A stretch of 64,000 nt of DNA from Trichosporon coremiiforme (GCA_039545355.1 BCJJ01000007.1:1364001-1428000); one strand, 5' to 3'. Shown: positions 11,356 through 22,030, numbered from the stretch's first letter. Program-made: numbers and translations. The notes: a model not told the origin generated them from the sequence alone.

Positions 11356-13409
11356 ATGCTCTCGACCGCGTCGAAAACAGAGATCGACATTCGACTGACC
11401 GCCGCCCAGGCGGCGTCGAGCCCAATCTCGCCGGAGGGCACTATCGTTCCTTCAGAGCCAAACACTCGTTCTCCCTCCTTGCAGTCCTTGCACGACGACA
11501 AGTTGTCTTCCCCTGCTTCCCCATCGGATAAGAATGATGACTGCGACTGCCCCACGCCCTCCACCCTCGTCGACGGAAAGAACACTCTTAAATCGCCCGA
11601 GCCTCTCGACCTTCCTCCTATCTTACAGACAATCGAAATCGAACTGCCGGACCGTCCGTATTCGGCTTTCTCGAACAAGATGAAGTGGATCATTGCTTTG
11701 CTTTGCGGTGCCGGTGCTATCATCTCCCCCCTCAGCTCCAACATCTTTGTTCCAGCTATTCCCTCCATGGCCGATGCGTTTGGCCACTCTGAAGAGCATA
11801 TTGCTCTTGGCGTGTCCGAGTACCTTGTCTTCCAGTGAGTCACGACACCACCTCGAGCTGACATGGCAGGGCGATCACGCCTAGCTTCCTCGGTGCCGCC
11901 AGCGACAGCTTCGGCCGACGGCCCGTGTACCTCGCAACCATGTTCCTGTACCTCATGGCCAACGTTGGACTTGCAATGACCCCGACCGACGCGTACTGGC
12001 TGCTTCTTCTCATGCGTGCTCTCCAGGCGACGGGCGGCAGTGCAGTCATATCCATTGGCGCTGGCGCAATCTCGGACATTGCAGAGCCGCGCGAGCGAGG
12101 AAAGTTCATGTCCATCTTCCAGTGCGGAGTTGTGAGTACCATGGCGATCAGGGACGGCCGTTGACGACAGATGCTTGGACCCTCTATCGGGCCTCTGCTC
12201 GGTGGTGCCTTCTCCCATTCTCTTGGATGGCGTGCCATCTTCTGGTTTCTGACAATACTCACTGGGTGCTTGCTCATCCCCTTTTTTCTGTGAGTACCGC
12301 CGCAGTTCCGCGTGGGTCCATGTGACCGATTGCCGTAACACCCTGAGGCACGGAATGATCCGAAGCTGACAGTGTCCAGAATCTATCCTGAAACCTTACG
12401 GCCCATCGTCGGCGATGGCTCCGTCACGCCGCCGCGCATCAACAGGGGTCCCTTTTACGGGTTCCAGCACAAGATAATGGAGAAGCGGCTCGAGTCCGAG
12501 GGTCTCAAGGGTGTCCCACAGATTCTTCCCAAGCGTCGCCAATTCGATCCGCTCAGCACGTTCAAAATCCTCCTTGTCCCTGAGATTCTTCTTACGTTCA
12601 TCGTCTCCTCAATCCCCTATGTTGAGTTCTACTGCTGCCTTACAATTTTCTCGACCGTCCTGAAGGAAAAGTATGGCCTGAATGACCTCATGGTCGGTCT
12701 GTGCTACCTTCCGTCAGGAGCTGGCACCATCATCTCGACCATTCTCAACGGCAAGCAGGTCGACTACTTTTACCGTCGCGAGGAAAAGCGATGTGGCGGT
12801 GACCACCGCGTCCGCCCCGATTTTCGAGTCGAGCTGACGCGGCACCGCTGCCTGTGGCCCTTCATCATTGGCTTTTGCCTCACTGCAATCGCCTTTGGCT
12901 GGGCCATGGAGTACACTGCGCCGCTCGCAGTGGTGCTCATCCTGCAATTCCTCATCGGGTGTGGCACCAACTTCAACTCGACAGTCACCATCTACGGCCA
13001 GGACGTGGTTCCGGGCCGAGGCGGGGCAGTTTCGGCTAGTCTGAATTTGGTCCGTTGTGCCCTCGCTGCTGTCGGGACTGCCACTGTGCAGCTAATGTAC
13101 AACGCTATGGGCGTTGGCTGGACCTTTGTCCTTCTCTCCGGTCTTAGCCTCGTTGTTCTGCCCCTCTCATTCCTCGTCGTTGCCAGGGGCGGCAAGTGGA
13201 GGGAGAGGCGGAAGGACAGACGGGCTGAGAAGAAGGGCAGGAAGGCAGAGGCTGAGCGCAACGATAACGCGATTGAGCGAGTGGTCTCCGAGGTCGCCGA
13301 ATCCCCCGACACGTTAGTGCAGGGCACCCCGAGGTCCTCATACGAGAAGAAGATCCCTGGAACGCAAGAGAAGAAGCTCCCCGAGAAGCTGCCCGAGGCG
13401 ACCGTGTAA
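11356..13409 (+). CDS. MFS transporter, DHA1 drug:H+ antiporter type
   Basis: Exons 11356-11834, 11870-12131, 12171-12289 and 12380-13409 give 629 residues. A ~115-residue Ser/Pro-rich cytosolic N-terminus precedes a membrane entry typical of the Qdr/DHA1 group (PYSAFSNKMKW, then SPLSSNIFVPAIPSM). The loop 2-3 motif DSFGRRPVYL and the motif C-like stretch MLGPSIGPLLGG follow, then GWRAIFWFL. A long loop between TM6 and TM7 and six more helices follow. The tail is strongly basic (ERRKDRRAEKKGRK). By family it exports drugs, polyamines or organic acids against protons at the plasma membrane; the substrate is unknown. The start is the ATG after a TATA-like box; a longer N-terminus is possible but not convincing. 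Confidence 0.88.
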
Positions 13410-14005
13410 CTGTAACATTCCTTGACAATAGATGTGCTGACCCACCGAGTGGGTCCAAATATTAGACTTATGCATGCTATTCCGATAACAGAGTTAAGGG
13501 CGGGCAAGAAGTGCGCGATGTCCGTCCCATCTTCCGCTGAGATATTGATGCTGTCTGCTGTTAAACTCGGTCACTAGCCTGCGTTAGTTTTTTGCCAAGA
13601 CCGAGTGCACGATAATATGTCGCATCGAAACGTTAAGATGGCAACATGAGTCCCCCATTTTCGCCGTGTCCCCCGGGGATTAACCTTCGACCCATGTGCG
13701 TAAAAAGCAAACGTTACTGGGTCGGCCGAAGCAGTCCAAGCAGCGATTTGCTGAACGTGCGTGGCTCGCTTACGGTGTGAGCTGCGCAGACAGCGAGTGC
13801 AGCCGTTCTCCCGGGTGCCACATTGTCACTGAGACCTCACGTGATGTATATGAAGTTGGCCCCACGTGGTCGTACCGGAAAGTCAGAAGTCAGATCATCA
13901 GTCGTCGGCAGCGGCTCTCAAGACGAAAGTGTACACGGCGCATGCATAATGCACCTAGAACTCTCCCACTATGCCCGTCTAAGCTGATCCTTTTGCGCGA
14001 AGAAT
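13410..14005. other. Convergent intergenic region
   Basis: 596 bp between the 3' ends of the MFS gene (+) and eL38 (-). It should hold both 3' UTRs and terminators. No gene is visible. Confidence 0.6.
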
Positions 14006-14569
14006 TTACTTCTTCTTGGGGGCAACCTTGGCCGAGAACTCCTCGACCTTGAGTCCAGGGGGGAGGGACTGCTTGAGCTTCTCGGCCTTCTCAGAGTCGT
14101 GGAGGACGAGGGTGTAGAGGTACTTCGAGCAGCGGATCTTGAACTTGGTCTGGGTGTGGGGCTTCGAAGCGGCCTTGGCCTTGGCACCAGCGACGGTCTT
14201 GGTGGGCTTGACCAGGGTCTTCTTGATGCGCGCCGAGGTGGCGTCCTTGCGGCGGGCGATCTCGACTGGAAAGTCAGCATTTGTTCACGCGCACTTCGTT
14301 CTGTCCTCCGAGAGATTGTCCGTTTCCACGCAGAGCACGAGTACAGCGGCACGCATGGGTCTTCCATCCGTCTGTCCTTCAAGGTCAAACTTCCGTCCTA
14401 TCCATGCTTGCCTGCCATGTCGAAACTGCTTCGTTCACGCGAGTCCCGCACAAGTCCGTCTCCGCGATTCCAACATTCGGTTCTTCAGTCGAATCGGACA
14501 ATCTCTCGGTCGGTTCCTACTCGTTCGATACGCACGGAAGCGCTTGATGTCGGTGATCTGCTGAGGCAT
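14006..14569 (-). CDS. RPL38: 60S ribosomal protein eL38
   Basis: Two exons on the complement, 14536-14569 and 14006-14265, give 97 residues. The start [11 protein letters not shown] is joined by a 270-nt intron (GTGCGT donor, CTGAC branch, CCAG acceptor) to [16 protein letters not shown]. The diagnostic block [11 protein letters not shown] and [15 protein letters not shown] identifies eL38, a small protein of the large ribosomal subunit. The family is usually 70-80 residues. Here about 20 Ala/Lys/Pro/Thr residues are inserted between the two conserved blocks and a basic tail (VAPKKK) is added. The gene is divergent to eL8, so the two may be co-regulated. Confidence 0.93.
14266..14535 (-). 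repeat. eL38 intron with perfect 15-bp terminal inverted repeat
   Basis: ccgagagattgtccg at 14308-14322 is the exact reverse complement of cggacaatctctcgg at 14495-14509. In the transcript the first arm begins 26 nt after the donor and the second ends 42 nt before the acceptor, upstream of the CTGAC branch site. Pairing would loop out about 170 nt. Confidence 0.85.
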
Positions 14570-15164
14570 CGTGGTCGAGTTGCTGGCTGCAAGTTCCAAG
14601 TTGTCAAAACGCTCGTAAACCGCCAACCAATTTCGCGACGACGGGAGCAAATCGCCCAACTTTGGCCTCCACCACGGCGTTTGGTGCAACACCCCGGAGA
14701 ATAGAGCTGCCACGTGGTTGTGGCACCATGCTCGGACACCACTTGTGCATGGCTGGGCGATGCAGAATGCGGGCAGGAGCCAGTGGACCTAACAGCGGGG
14801 CGCAAGAGGAGCATACAGAAAATCTCGATGCATGTCCTCAAGAGCCAGTCGACTCCGCACTGCGGAGCCGCTGCGTCGGGCTCCGAAGCCTCCGAGATCG
14901 CTCGGAGCCGGTGCCGGGCGAGTGTCCACATGTTGGTCTAGTGCACACACATACACAGCGGTTCATTCAGGCACGGTCACGGGACCTGGTGGCCGGACCC
15001 GGCTGGAGTCAATCTGCCTCGAAGAGCCTCAAGTGCCACACGCTAAAACGCCGTTTCCACGCCTTCAAACTCCGTAGTGGTTGCATGCAGAATATCTGAT
15101 CGTTGTCGGGAGACAAGGTGAATCCTTCGTCCATCAAAAGTCTACCACCTTACGACAACCAAAA
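14570..15164. promoter_or_regulatory. Shared divergent promoter of eL38 and eL8
   Basis: 595 bp between the start codons of two divergently transcribed large-subunit ribosomal protein genes. The arrangement implies a bidirectional promoter. I could not identify a specific factor site. Confidence 0.5.
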
Positions 15165-16572
15165 ATGGTGCGCATCACTCCCTCCAACGAGGGCATCACG
15201 CTCCCGCCTTGAACTCGACGCGTCGTGCGCGAAAGCATACACTTTTCTCACCGAAAGTCGCCCACTCGAGCCATGGAGATGTCTGGTGACCCATGCTTGA
15301 GGCTGCACTTCTCAAGCTGCTGAACCGCCTCTGTGCTTCGTGGCGCGCAGTGCTGGAAATGGATCTCGGGCGATCGTGTCTCACCTAGTGATTCGCGGGG
15401 ATGACCTCGGATCGACAGCACGGGGACGGGTCTGCGAAATTTATGCGCAATGCCTCCCTTGACGCAACCTGAGCCATCGTGCCAGGTCGAGCTGTGCAAG
15501 CTTGCTCGGTCTGACGACTAGCAATGCTTTAGAGCTGCGTGATGCCCTCCTCTCTCTGCATTGGAACTAGGGCTGACGTTGTCTCAATGACCCCTTTTGA
15601 TTACACAGCCCAAGGCCGCTACCTCCAAGTCCAAGAAGCCCGCTTCGGCGCCTTACGGCACCAAGGTTGCCAAGAAGACCGCCCAGAACCCTCTCTTCGA
15701 GAAGCGTTCGCGCACCTTCGGCATTGGTAAGTTGACTTGCTGTTGCGCGTGAGCCGCTAGCCTGACCTTCAGGTGGTGACATTCGCCCCACGACCGACAT
15801 GACCCGCTTCGTCAAGTGGCCCGAGTACGTTCTCCTCCAGCGCCAGCGCGTCATCCTCAACCAGCGTCTCAAGGTCCCCCCTGCCATCGCTCAGTTCTCC
15901 AACGTCCTCGACAAGAACACTGCCACTCAGCTCTTCACTCTCCTCAACAAGTACAAGCCTGAGTCCAAGCAGGAGAAGAAGGCCCGTCTCCAGGCCGAGG
16001 CCGAGAACAAGACCAAGGACTCCACCACCAAGGACTCCAAGAAGCCCCTCTTCGTCAAGTACGGCCTCAACCACGTCGTCGCCCTTGTCGAGGCCAAGAA
16101 GGCCCAGCTCGTCGTCATCGCCGCCGACGTTGACCCCATCGAGCTCGTCGTTTTCCTTCCCGTGCGTATCAAATTTTGATTCCGCCCTCCACCACGTGTG
16201 GACCTCGACCTCCACCTACTCTACCTCTCCCCCTCGGAACTCTCCTTACGACTCCATACACCATCTGCAGCGCTGACATTACAGGCTCTCTGCCGCAAGC
16301 AGGGCGTTCCCTACGTCATTGTCAACGGCAAGGCGCGCCTCGGCCTCGTTACTGGCAAGAAGACCAGCGCCGTCGCCGCTCTTACCGAGGTCCGCTCCGA
16401 GGATGCCCAGGCCCTCGCCACTCTCGTTTCTGCCGCTAAGGCCAACTACCTCGAGAAGCACAACGAGATCTCGAAGCACTGGGGCGGTGGTAAGCGAGGC
16501 AACAAGAGCACTGCCAAGCTCCTCAAGCGCGCCAAGAAGGCTGGTGTGAAGAACGTTGACACGAGCCTCTAA
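15165..16572 (+). CDS. RPL8: 60S ribosomal protein eL8 (L7Ae family)
   Basis: Exons are 15165-15167 (only the ATG), 15609-15726, 15773-16161 and 16285-16572, giving 265 residues (yeast 256). Conserved blocks are [46 protein letters not shown] and, in the L7Ae RNA-binding fold, [20 protein letters not shown] then [16 protein letters not shown]. It binds 25S/5.8S rRNA in the large subunit. The coding start is inferred: the second exon opens in frame after TTACACAG with P-K-A-A and has no ATG. The ATG at 15165, in context caaaaATGg, sits directly against a GTGCGC donor. Complementary arms near both ends of the resulting 441-nt intron support that choice. GTGCGT or GTGCGC donors recur in both ribosomal genes here. 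Confidence 0.9.
15168..15608 (+). repeat. eL8 intron 1 with perfect 13-bp terminal inverted repeat
   Basis: gagggcatcacgc at 15189-15201 is the exact reverse complement of gcgtgatgccctc at 15537-15549. The arms lie 21 nt after the donor and 59 nt before the acceptor of a 441-nt intron. Confidence 0.8.
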
Positions 16573-17133
16573 GCTCTTGACGCTCGTTGCGCAGTCCGGT
16601 TCCTTTCTCTGCTTTCATAGCTCACCTGTGATGATACGCTTTCATGCACTTGTACCATTAGACAACCTGACTGATCGAGCATGCAGGGCGACTGTGAGCG
16701 CTCGCGAGGCATAGAAGAGGGAGAAGCGGCCCAGTGCAGATTGGGTCTACAATCACGGCCATGGGCATCGCGCATCGCGACTCCCACCCTGCGGGCCCCG
16801 TTGCTTATGAAAGGCTGCTTCACCAGCCTCAACCTCTTCTCGCGAGTTGGGGGTGGGGGCTGCCTGCTTGTGACCGGGAAGATTTGGACACTGCACATCG
16901 CTGGGGCAGGTGGCCGTCCGACGGTAACCTAGTCCTGTCTTAAATTCCCGCGACGGCGGCCACACTGATTGCCACAGGCACCTGGGCGCGATGGCAAATT
17001 CGGGGCGGCGCTACCCCCTCCTTTATGGTTCTCATCGCGATCGTTCTCACCCTTCTCCTTCACCCCCGTTGATGCTTGCCCACTTCGACGCGCTTCAACG
17101 ACACGATGTCTGAGGAAGGGGTGAGCTTGAGAC
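16573..17133. other. Intergenic region
   Basis: 561 bp between eL8 and the zinc-finger relic. I see no gene. Confidence 0.55.
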
Positions 17134-18520
17134 ATGATCGCCCGAAACCGACGCTGTGCAGACGACCCTTTCTTCTTCGGCGGTATAACTTGCAAAACGA
17201 TGGTCCAGTCCGCACTCTACCGCATCGCTGCCAGGAGGATGCTCGGCCGCTTCCGTGACCGTCTCCGCAAGGTGCAGAAGCTCCAGCGGTACGCTGATGA
17301 GATCTGCGAGCGCTCGGAGCCCCGATGCGTCCGTTGTTGGACTCTCTCGTCAAGAGCCAGGGGCCCGACATCGAGAGCCTCTTGGACCTCCCCCCTTTCT
17401 GCCCTCACCGCTCCGTGGGGAGCATCTACGCCCGGATTGCCCTACCACTCGTACCAGGTCTCCCCATCCTGATGCGCTTTGGTTCTTACCCCTGCATGAC
17501 AATCACGGTCGGCGGCATCGCGAGCGTGCTTATTGGCACTTGTATCGCATGTCCTTGTTGGAGGAGTAACTCAGGATTGGCCGTCCCTAACTTTCCAGGC
17601 GACACGTTCACTTCCAAGCTCCTCGACCACCCAGAGCTGTACGCCGTGACGTTCGTGGAGCTTTTCGTGCTCGACGGGTTGGACTTCACCTCCGCCTCCC
17701 GCAAGCAGCTGTATGAGAACTGCATCACAACCGTTATCGTGAAGAGCATTCCCGCCGTGCTCACCGACGCATACAACTACTACGGCCGCACTGCTGGTAA
17801 GCTCATGGCATAAGTCGTCCATTGACTCAAGCTCGTACACGGAATATGGGGAGGAGCAAGCAATCTACCAGGGCATGGTCGCCCACGTGCAGGACGTCCA
17901 CGACGGCATGTTCGGTGAGTGTTCAACGTGTCGGTCACTGTCTGACTGTGCAGAGTCCGTCTGCCCGTGTGGCAGCTCTTTTTACATGGCCGACCTTGAG
18001 TCGCACGCCATCAAGTACGACCACCACCCATACCTCTGTGAGCCGGGCAGCTACTCCAACGGTTACCGCAAGCTCAAGGAGAACTTGCGCCAGCACCGAG
18101 ATCACGACGCCGAGGGAGGAGAGTCAGAAACGCTGACTGCGCTCACCTCAATTAATTTCAATTCGGAAGATTGGAAGGAAGTTGACTGCTCGAAAGTCTT
18201 TAATCAAAAGAAGGCGCTCAACCAGCACAATCAGGGCGTATCCATCGGCCGCGGCGTTCAGTTGTGTTGAAGCTGACACACACATAGAGACTAGGTATTG
18301 CCCATCGGCCTTCAAGTCTCTTAGCCATCTCCAGGGCCACAAGCACACGAAGCACGGTATCGGCGAGAGGAGGAGTAAGCCCTGGCTTACCACCCCTTCC
18401 TTCCTGCGCAGCTGACGGCGACAGGTCTCGAGTGCCCAGCGTGTGGCGTACGATCTGGGTGACAAGCGATTCTCAATCTATAAACTTGACACCCGCATTT
18501 CTGGACGCTGCAGAAGACCT
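17134..18520 (+). pseudogene. Decayed C2H2 zinc-finger gene (paralogue A)
   Basis: Pieces of one protein appear in three frames and match, in order, the minus-strand gene at 18.9-20.4 kb: TMVQSALYRIAARR, MRPLLDSLVKS, ARIALPLVPGLPI, RAYWHLYRM, LDFTSASRKQLYENCITTV, MVAHVQDVHDG, then finger remnants. A shift separates the first two pieces near 17320. At about 17521 'ggcatcgcgagcg' lacks one base relative to the paralogue, whose frame reads GLAERAY. Later fingers have lost zinc ligands: the second Cys of LCEPGSYSNGY, the first Cys before DCSKVF, and one Cys of RYCPSAF. An intron with an unusual AAG acceptor (17794-17831) is shared with the paralogue. I read it as a pseudogene; the 3' limit is approximate. 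Confidence 0.7.
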
Positions 18521-18876
18521 GTGAAGTATGGAAAGAGGCTCTCAGTAATCCACATTCATGCATACAGAGAATGTACATATAGCGAGTCGGGCTGGTCGGT
18601 GCGGGAGACCGCAAATATACCCTTGCGGGGAACATTGGAAACGAAGAGGCGAGAAATCGGGCCGAGGCTGAAGACGCATGCTAATACTGGTCTGCACAAT
18701 CGCGAAGCTCGCAGTCGTAGCGCTGGTGGGAAAACTTCTTCGCTTCCGAGTAGAATCTGTGGCCACACTTATACTTGCACTTGTGAACTGTGATTGTCAG
18801 GCAGCAATCGAAACCCAAGACGTACTGAGCAACGACTCGTGTGACTTGCCCTCACGGTGAACATGGCGGCCCAGGC

Positions 18877-21800
18877 CTACTCCGGTGCGGAGGTCGCGTT
18901 ACAACTAGGACACGTGTGGCCAGCCTCACCCTTCTTGACCTTATGTGACTCCCGGTGGTCCTTCATTGTAGGTAGTAAAGGGGCATGATGGGCACGAGAG
19001 GACTGCCACAGTCAGCAAGAGTGCAGGATGGAAGGGGTGGATGGATGAGGGCTTACTCTCGCGCTCTCCCACCTTGTGGGCAGTGAAGCGGTGGTTGTTG
19101 AGGACACTTTTAGTTTGGAACTCGCGACCGCACTCAGGGCACGGCAGTCTACGGTCAGCTGGAACACATCTGAAACAGCTTACCTCGCTGCCCTCGATGG
19201 ATGCACTTGACATGGGTCTCGCGCGAGTACAAGCCCTTGAAAACCTTGCTACATTCATCCTCCGTGCACACATAGTCTTCGGTCAGCGAGACCCAGGACC
19301 TCCAAACTCACAATCAGCCTCGTGCACCTTCCTCACGTGGTAGTTGAGCTCCTTGATCTGCTTGAACGCAGACTTGCAGGTACCGCGGAAACAGCGGTAG
19401 GGTCGGTGAGCAGTGACATGTGCGTGGCGCTCGAGCTCGACCTTGTATATGAACTCTTGGCCACACTCGCATTTCCCCTCTGCTAGTCAGACAAGGTTTG
19501 TGTCAATCATAGAACTGACCGTACTCCCCCCCGTGGACGTCGTCAATGTGGGCCTTCATGGCAGCCTGTGTGACCTGTTCGTTGGCACAGTCGCCGAAGG
19601 GACTTGGTTTAGCAGTGGGCGCGTCATATGCACTTACCAATGGTAGGTGGCGAAGGCAGGAAGATGAAAGCCTTGCGTCAAGGGGTCGTCACTGGTTGCC
19701 CCAGATACGCCAATACCAGAGCTCGTGGCGAGGCTGCTGTTACGCGAGTACGTGTCAAAGAGCTTGGCCATGACCTCCTCGGCGATGACGGTCAGGATGC
19801 ACGCATCCGAGAGCTCGCGGCGGGAAGCAGTCAGATAGTCAAAGTCTTCAAGCATCCAGGCCTCAAGGAATGCCACGCAGTACTTGCTCAGGTCCTCAAG
19901 AAGGGCAGTGGCGAAAGCGTCAGAGCTGCTTGTCAGTCGAGATGCCCTGTTACAGCCACTCACATCTTGTCGCCCGAAGACAGGTTGTACAGTTGGGTGT
20001 AGGCGCGCTCAGCGAGACCGCCAACGAGCAGAGACATTGCGCAGGAGCTACCGATATACACGATGATCGGGAGGCCGGGGACAAGTGGGAGAGCGAGGCG
20101 AAGGTACACCCCCCACCGGGAGCGGTGGAGGGCGACCGGGAGTAGCTCGATGAGCTCCAGAATCTCGGGGAAGGAGCCAGACGCCAGCTTCTCGAGAACC
20201 TGACGCATCTCGAGGGTAATACGTTCCTCGATCTTCTTCTTGACAGCAGCGCGCTGCGAGAAGGACTTGAGCTCCCGGCGGAAGGTAGTCAAGATGCGCT
20301 GGCTGCTAACGCGTTCGAGAGCCGAGTCGAGCATCTGTTCGGTGGTCATGTCTCTGAATGCGTAGCCGTCTCGGAAGGACTGAAGACGGTCAGCGAGGGG
20401 AAGAAGAAGTCAGCTGCAACTTGCCTTGGCCTTGGCTTTATCGTGCGGCTGCGCCTCCTCGAGCTCGATCTCATTGATGACGGCGGGTGTAGAATCCTCG
20501 TTACTCTTACCGACCTCGACTCCGGCGTTGTCCGAGTCCTTCTTCTCATCCTGACGTCAGCCACCGTCTCGGCATACAACGTACCGATGATATGCCGTCC
20601 AGGGTGGTTTGGCCCTTCTCGCGCCGGATGGTATCCAGCTTGGTTACAGTTACGCGGGGGCACGAGGCGTCCTTACAATGGTCAAAAGCACACGCTTGGC
20701 TTGGCCGCCACCCTTGAGAGCGCGGGCGACGTACTGGGTATGTCAATGGGGCGCAGAGTGGACACGTCAATTGAGAACACGTGCTTTGTTGGTAAAACAA
20801 ACCATTGGGTAGAGATTGTCGTGGTGGGACCAGGGGAGGATCTCTCCCTCCTCGAACGTTGGTGAGACCAACGCGCGGGGGGAGGTCGGGGGACCAGCGG
20901 CGGCGCTGCTGGCGGGCGCAGTGTCGCTCGCATCACCGTCCTTGATCTAAACCTCGGCGCGCTTGGCGACGTCTGCGGGCTGTACTGGGTCAGTCACCAC
21001 CAAGGACGGCGCACATACCTTGCTGTCGCGCTGCTCCTTCTTCTCCTCTTCTCGACCTTGAACTTCGCAGCACGATATTGAACTTGGCAACACAATCTTG
21101 AACGTGGCAGCACAACCTTGAACTTGGCAGGACGCGCGGCAGGGTCTGCGTCCTTCTTCAGCGAGCATGCGCCCCGGGGCGGTGAGTGGCGATCCAGGGA
21201 AGACGGTCAGTGTACTTACCGCCTTGGGCTTCTCCTTGCCCTTGCTCTTACGGAGGCCGACGACCTTGACGTCATCGTCGTCCGAGCAGTTGACAAAGGA
21301 ACGCGGCTGGTTGTCAGTGGCTGAGAGGGAAGGCAGGACGTACCGGGGCGGGGGTCGGAGAGCTCGAGACGACGGGGGCGGCGGCGGGACGCGAGGCGGC
21401 GAGGTCCGTGACGATCGCGAAGAGCGCTCCGGCGTCGGCGTTGATAGCCACCTGGGGCTTCTGCTGAGTGTCAGTGGCTGTATACCAGTAAGACTTACCT
21501 TGCTCGATGACGAGCGGGGAGCGGAGGCTTGGGCGCGAAGAAGTCCATGAGGTTCTGCACATAAGCAGCAAGATACGACAGCGGCGCGACGTACATTGGG
21601 CTTAGCGGCACTGCTGGAAGCGGGCACTCGCGATACAGGGCGCGAGACTTGGGATGCGGTCTAGAAATGTAAGTATGGTGGGAGGGAAGACATGTGGTGA
21701 TGGACGAACCTTGCTCTTGCCGCGCGCCTTGGAGGGAGCAGCGACCTTGGCGCGTTTGTTCGGGCTGGGCTTGATCTCGTCCTCTTCGCTGCTGTTCGCG

Positions 21801-22030
21801 ATGCTGATGACCTCGACCTGTGTTGTTAATGTCCGTGAAAGGAAGGACGATTATGCAGGGCACTTGCCATGCGCTTCGATGCGCTGGATGCCGAGCCGCT
21901 GCTTGATCGTGGGCGGCGCGGCTTCTTGTCGTCGCTGTCGTCGCTGTCGTCGCTGACCACAACGGGGCGGCGGGCCGGCTGGTGGATGTCAGAACAAACG
22001 GAATGGTAGGCTTACTTGAGTGGGGGCCAT
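18877..22030 (-). pseudogene. C2H2 zinc-finger gene (paralogue B), apparently broken
   Basis: On the complement a chain of short exons starts at ATG 22030 (MAPTQ), with an acidic Ser region (SDDSDDSDDKK). It continues through LVSPTFEEGEILPWSHHDN, YVARALKGGGQAKR and MTTEQMLDSALERV to LALPLVPGLPIIVYIG, and ends in C2H2 fingers (CECGQEF..H..H, CFRGTC..H..H, CTEDEC..H..H, CPECGREF..H..H). Nearly all introns are phase 0, and two use GC-AG ends (donors at 21867 and 20424). Several joins fail: one exon at 21.53 kb is one base out of frame, an in-frame TAG sits at 20947-20949, and fingers 3 to 4 and the last finger are out of register. It could be two genes split at the TAG. No known family recognised. 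Confidence 0.55.
21051..21130. repeat. Four tandem 20-bp repeats
   Basis: Four consecutive 20-bp units, of the form cacaaccttgaacttggcag, fill 21051-21130 with a few substitutions each. The unit is not a multiple of three, so each copy shifts the frame of paralogue B; three extra copies (60 bp) restore it. Confidence 0.85.

Noticed and set aside
11292..12341. 349-codon minus-strand frame across the MFS gene
   Set aside because: Lies entirely opposite conserved MFS exons and runs through their introns; a shadow.
14266..14535. Intronic C/D box snoRNA in eL38
   Set aside because: No RTGATGA box and no properly placed CTGA; the stem is better explained as an intron-shortening structure.
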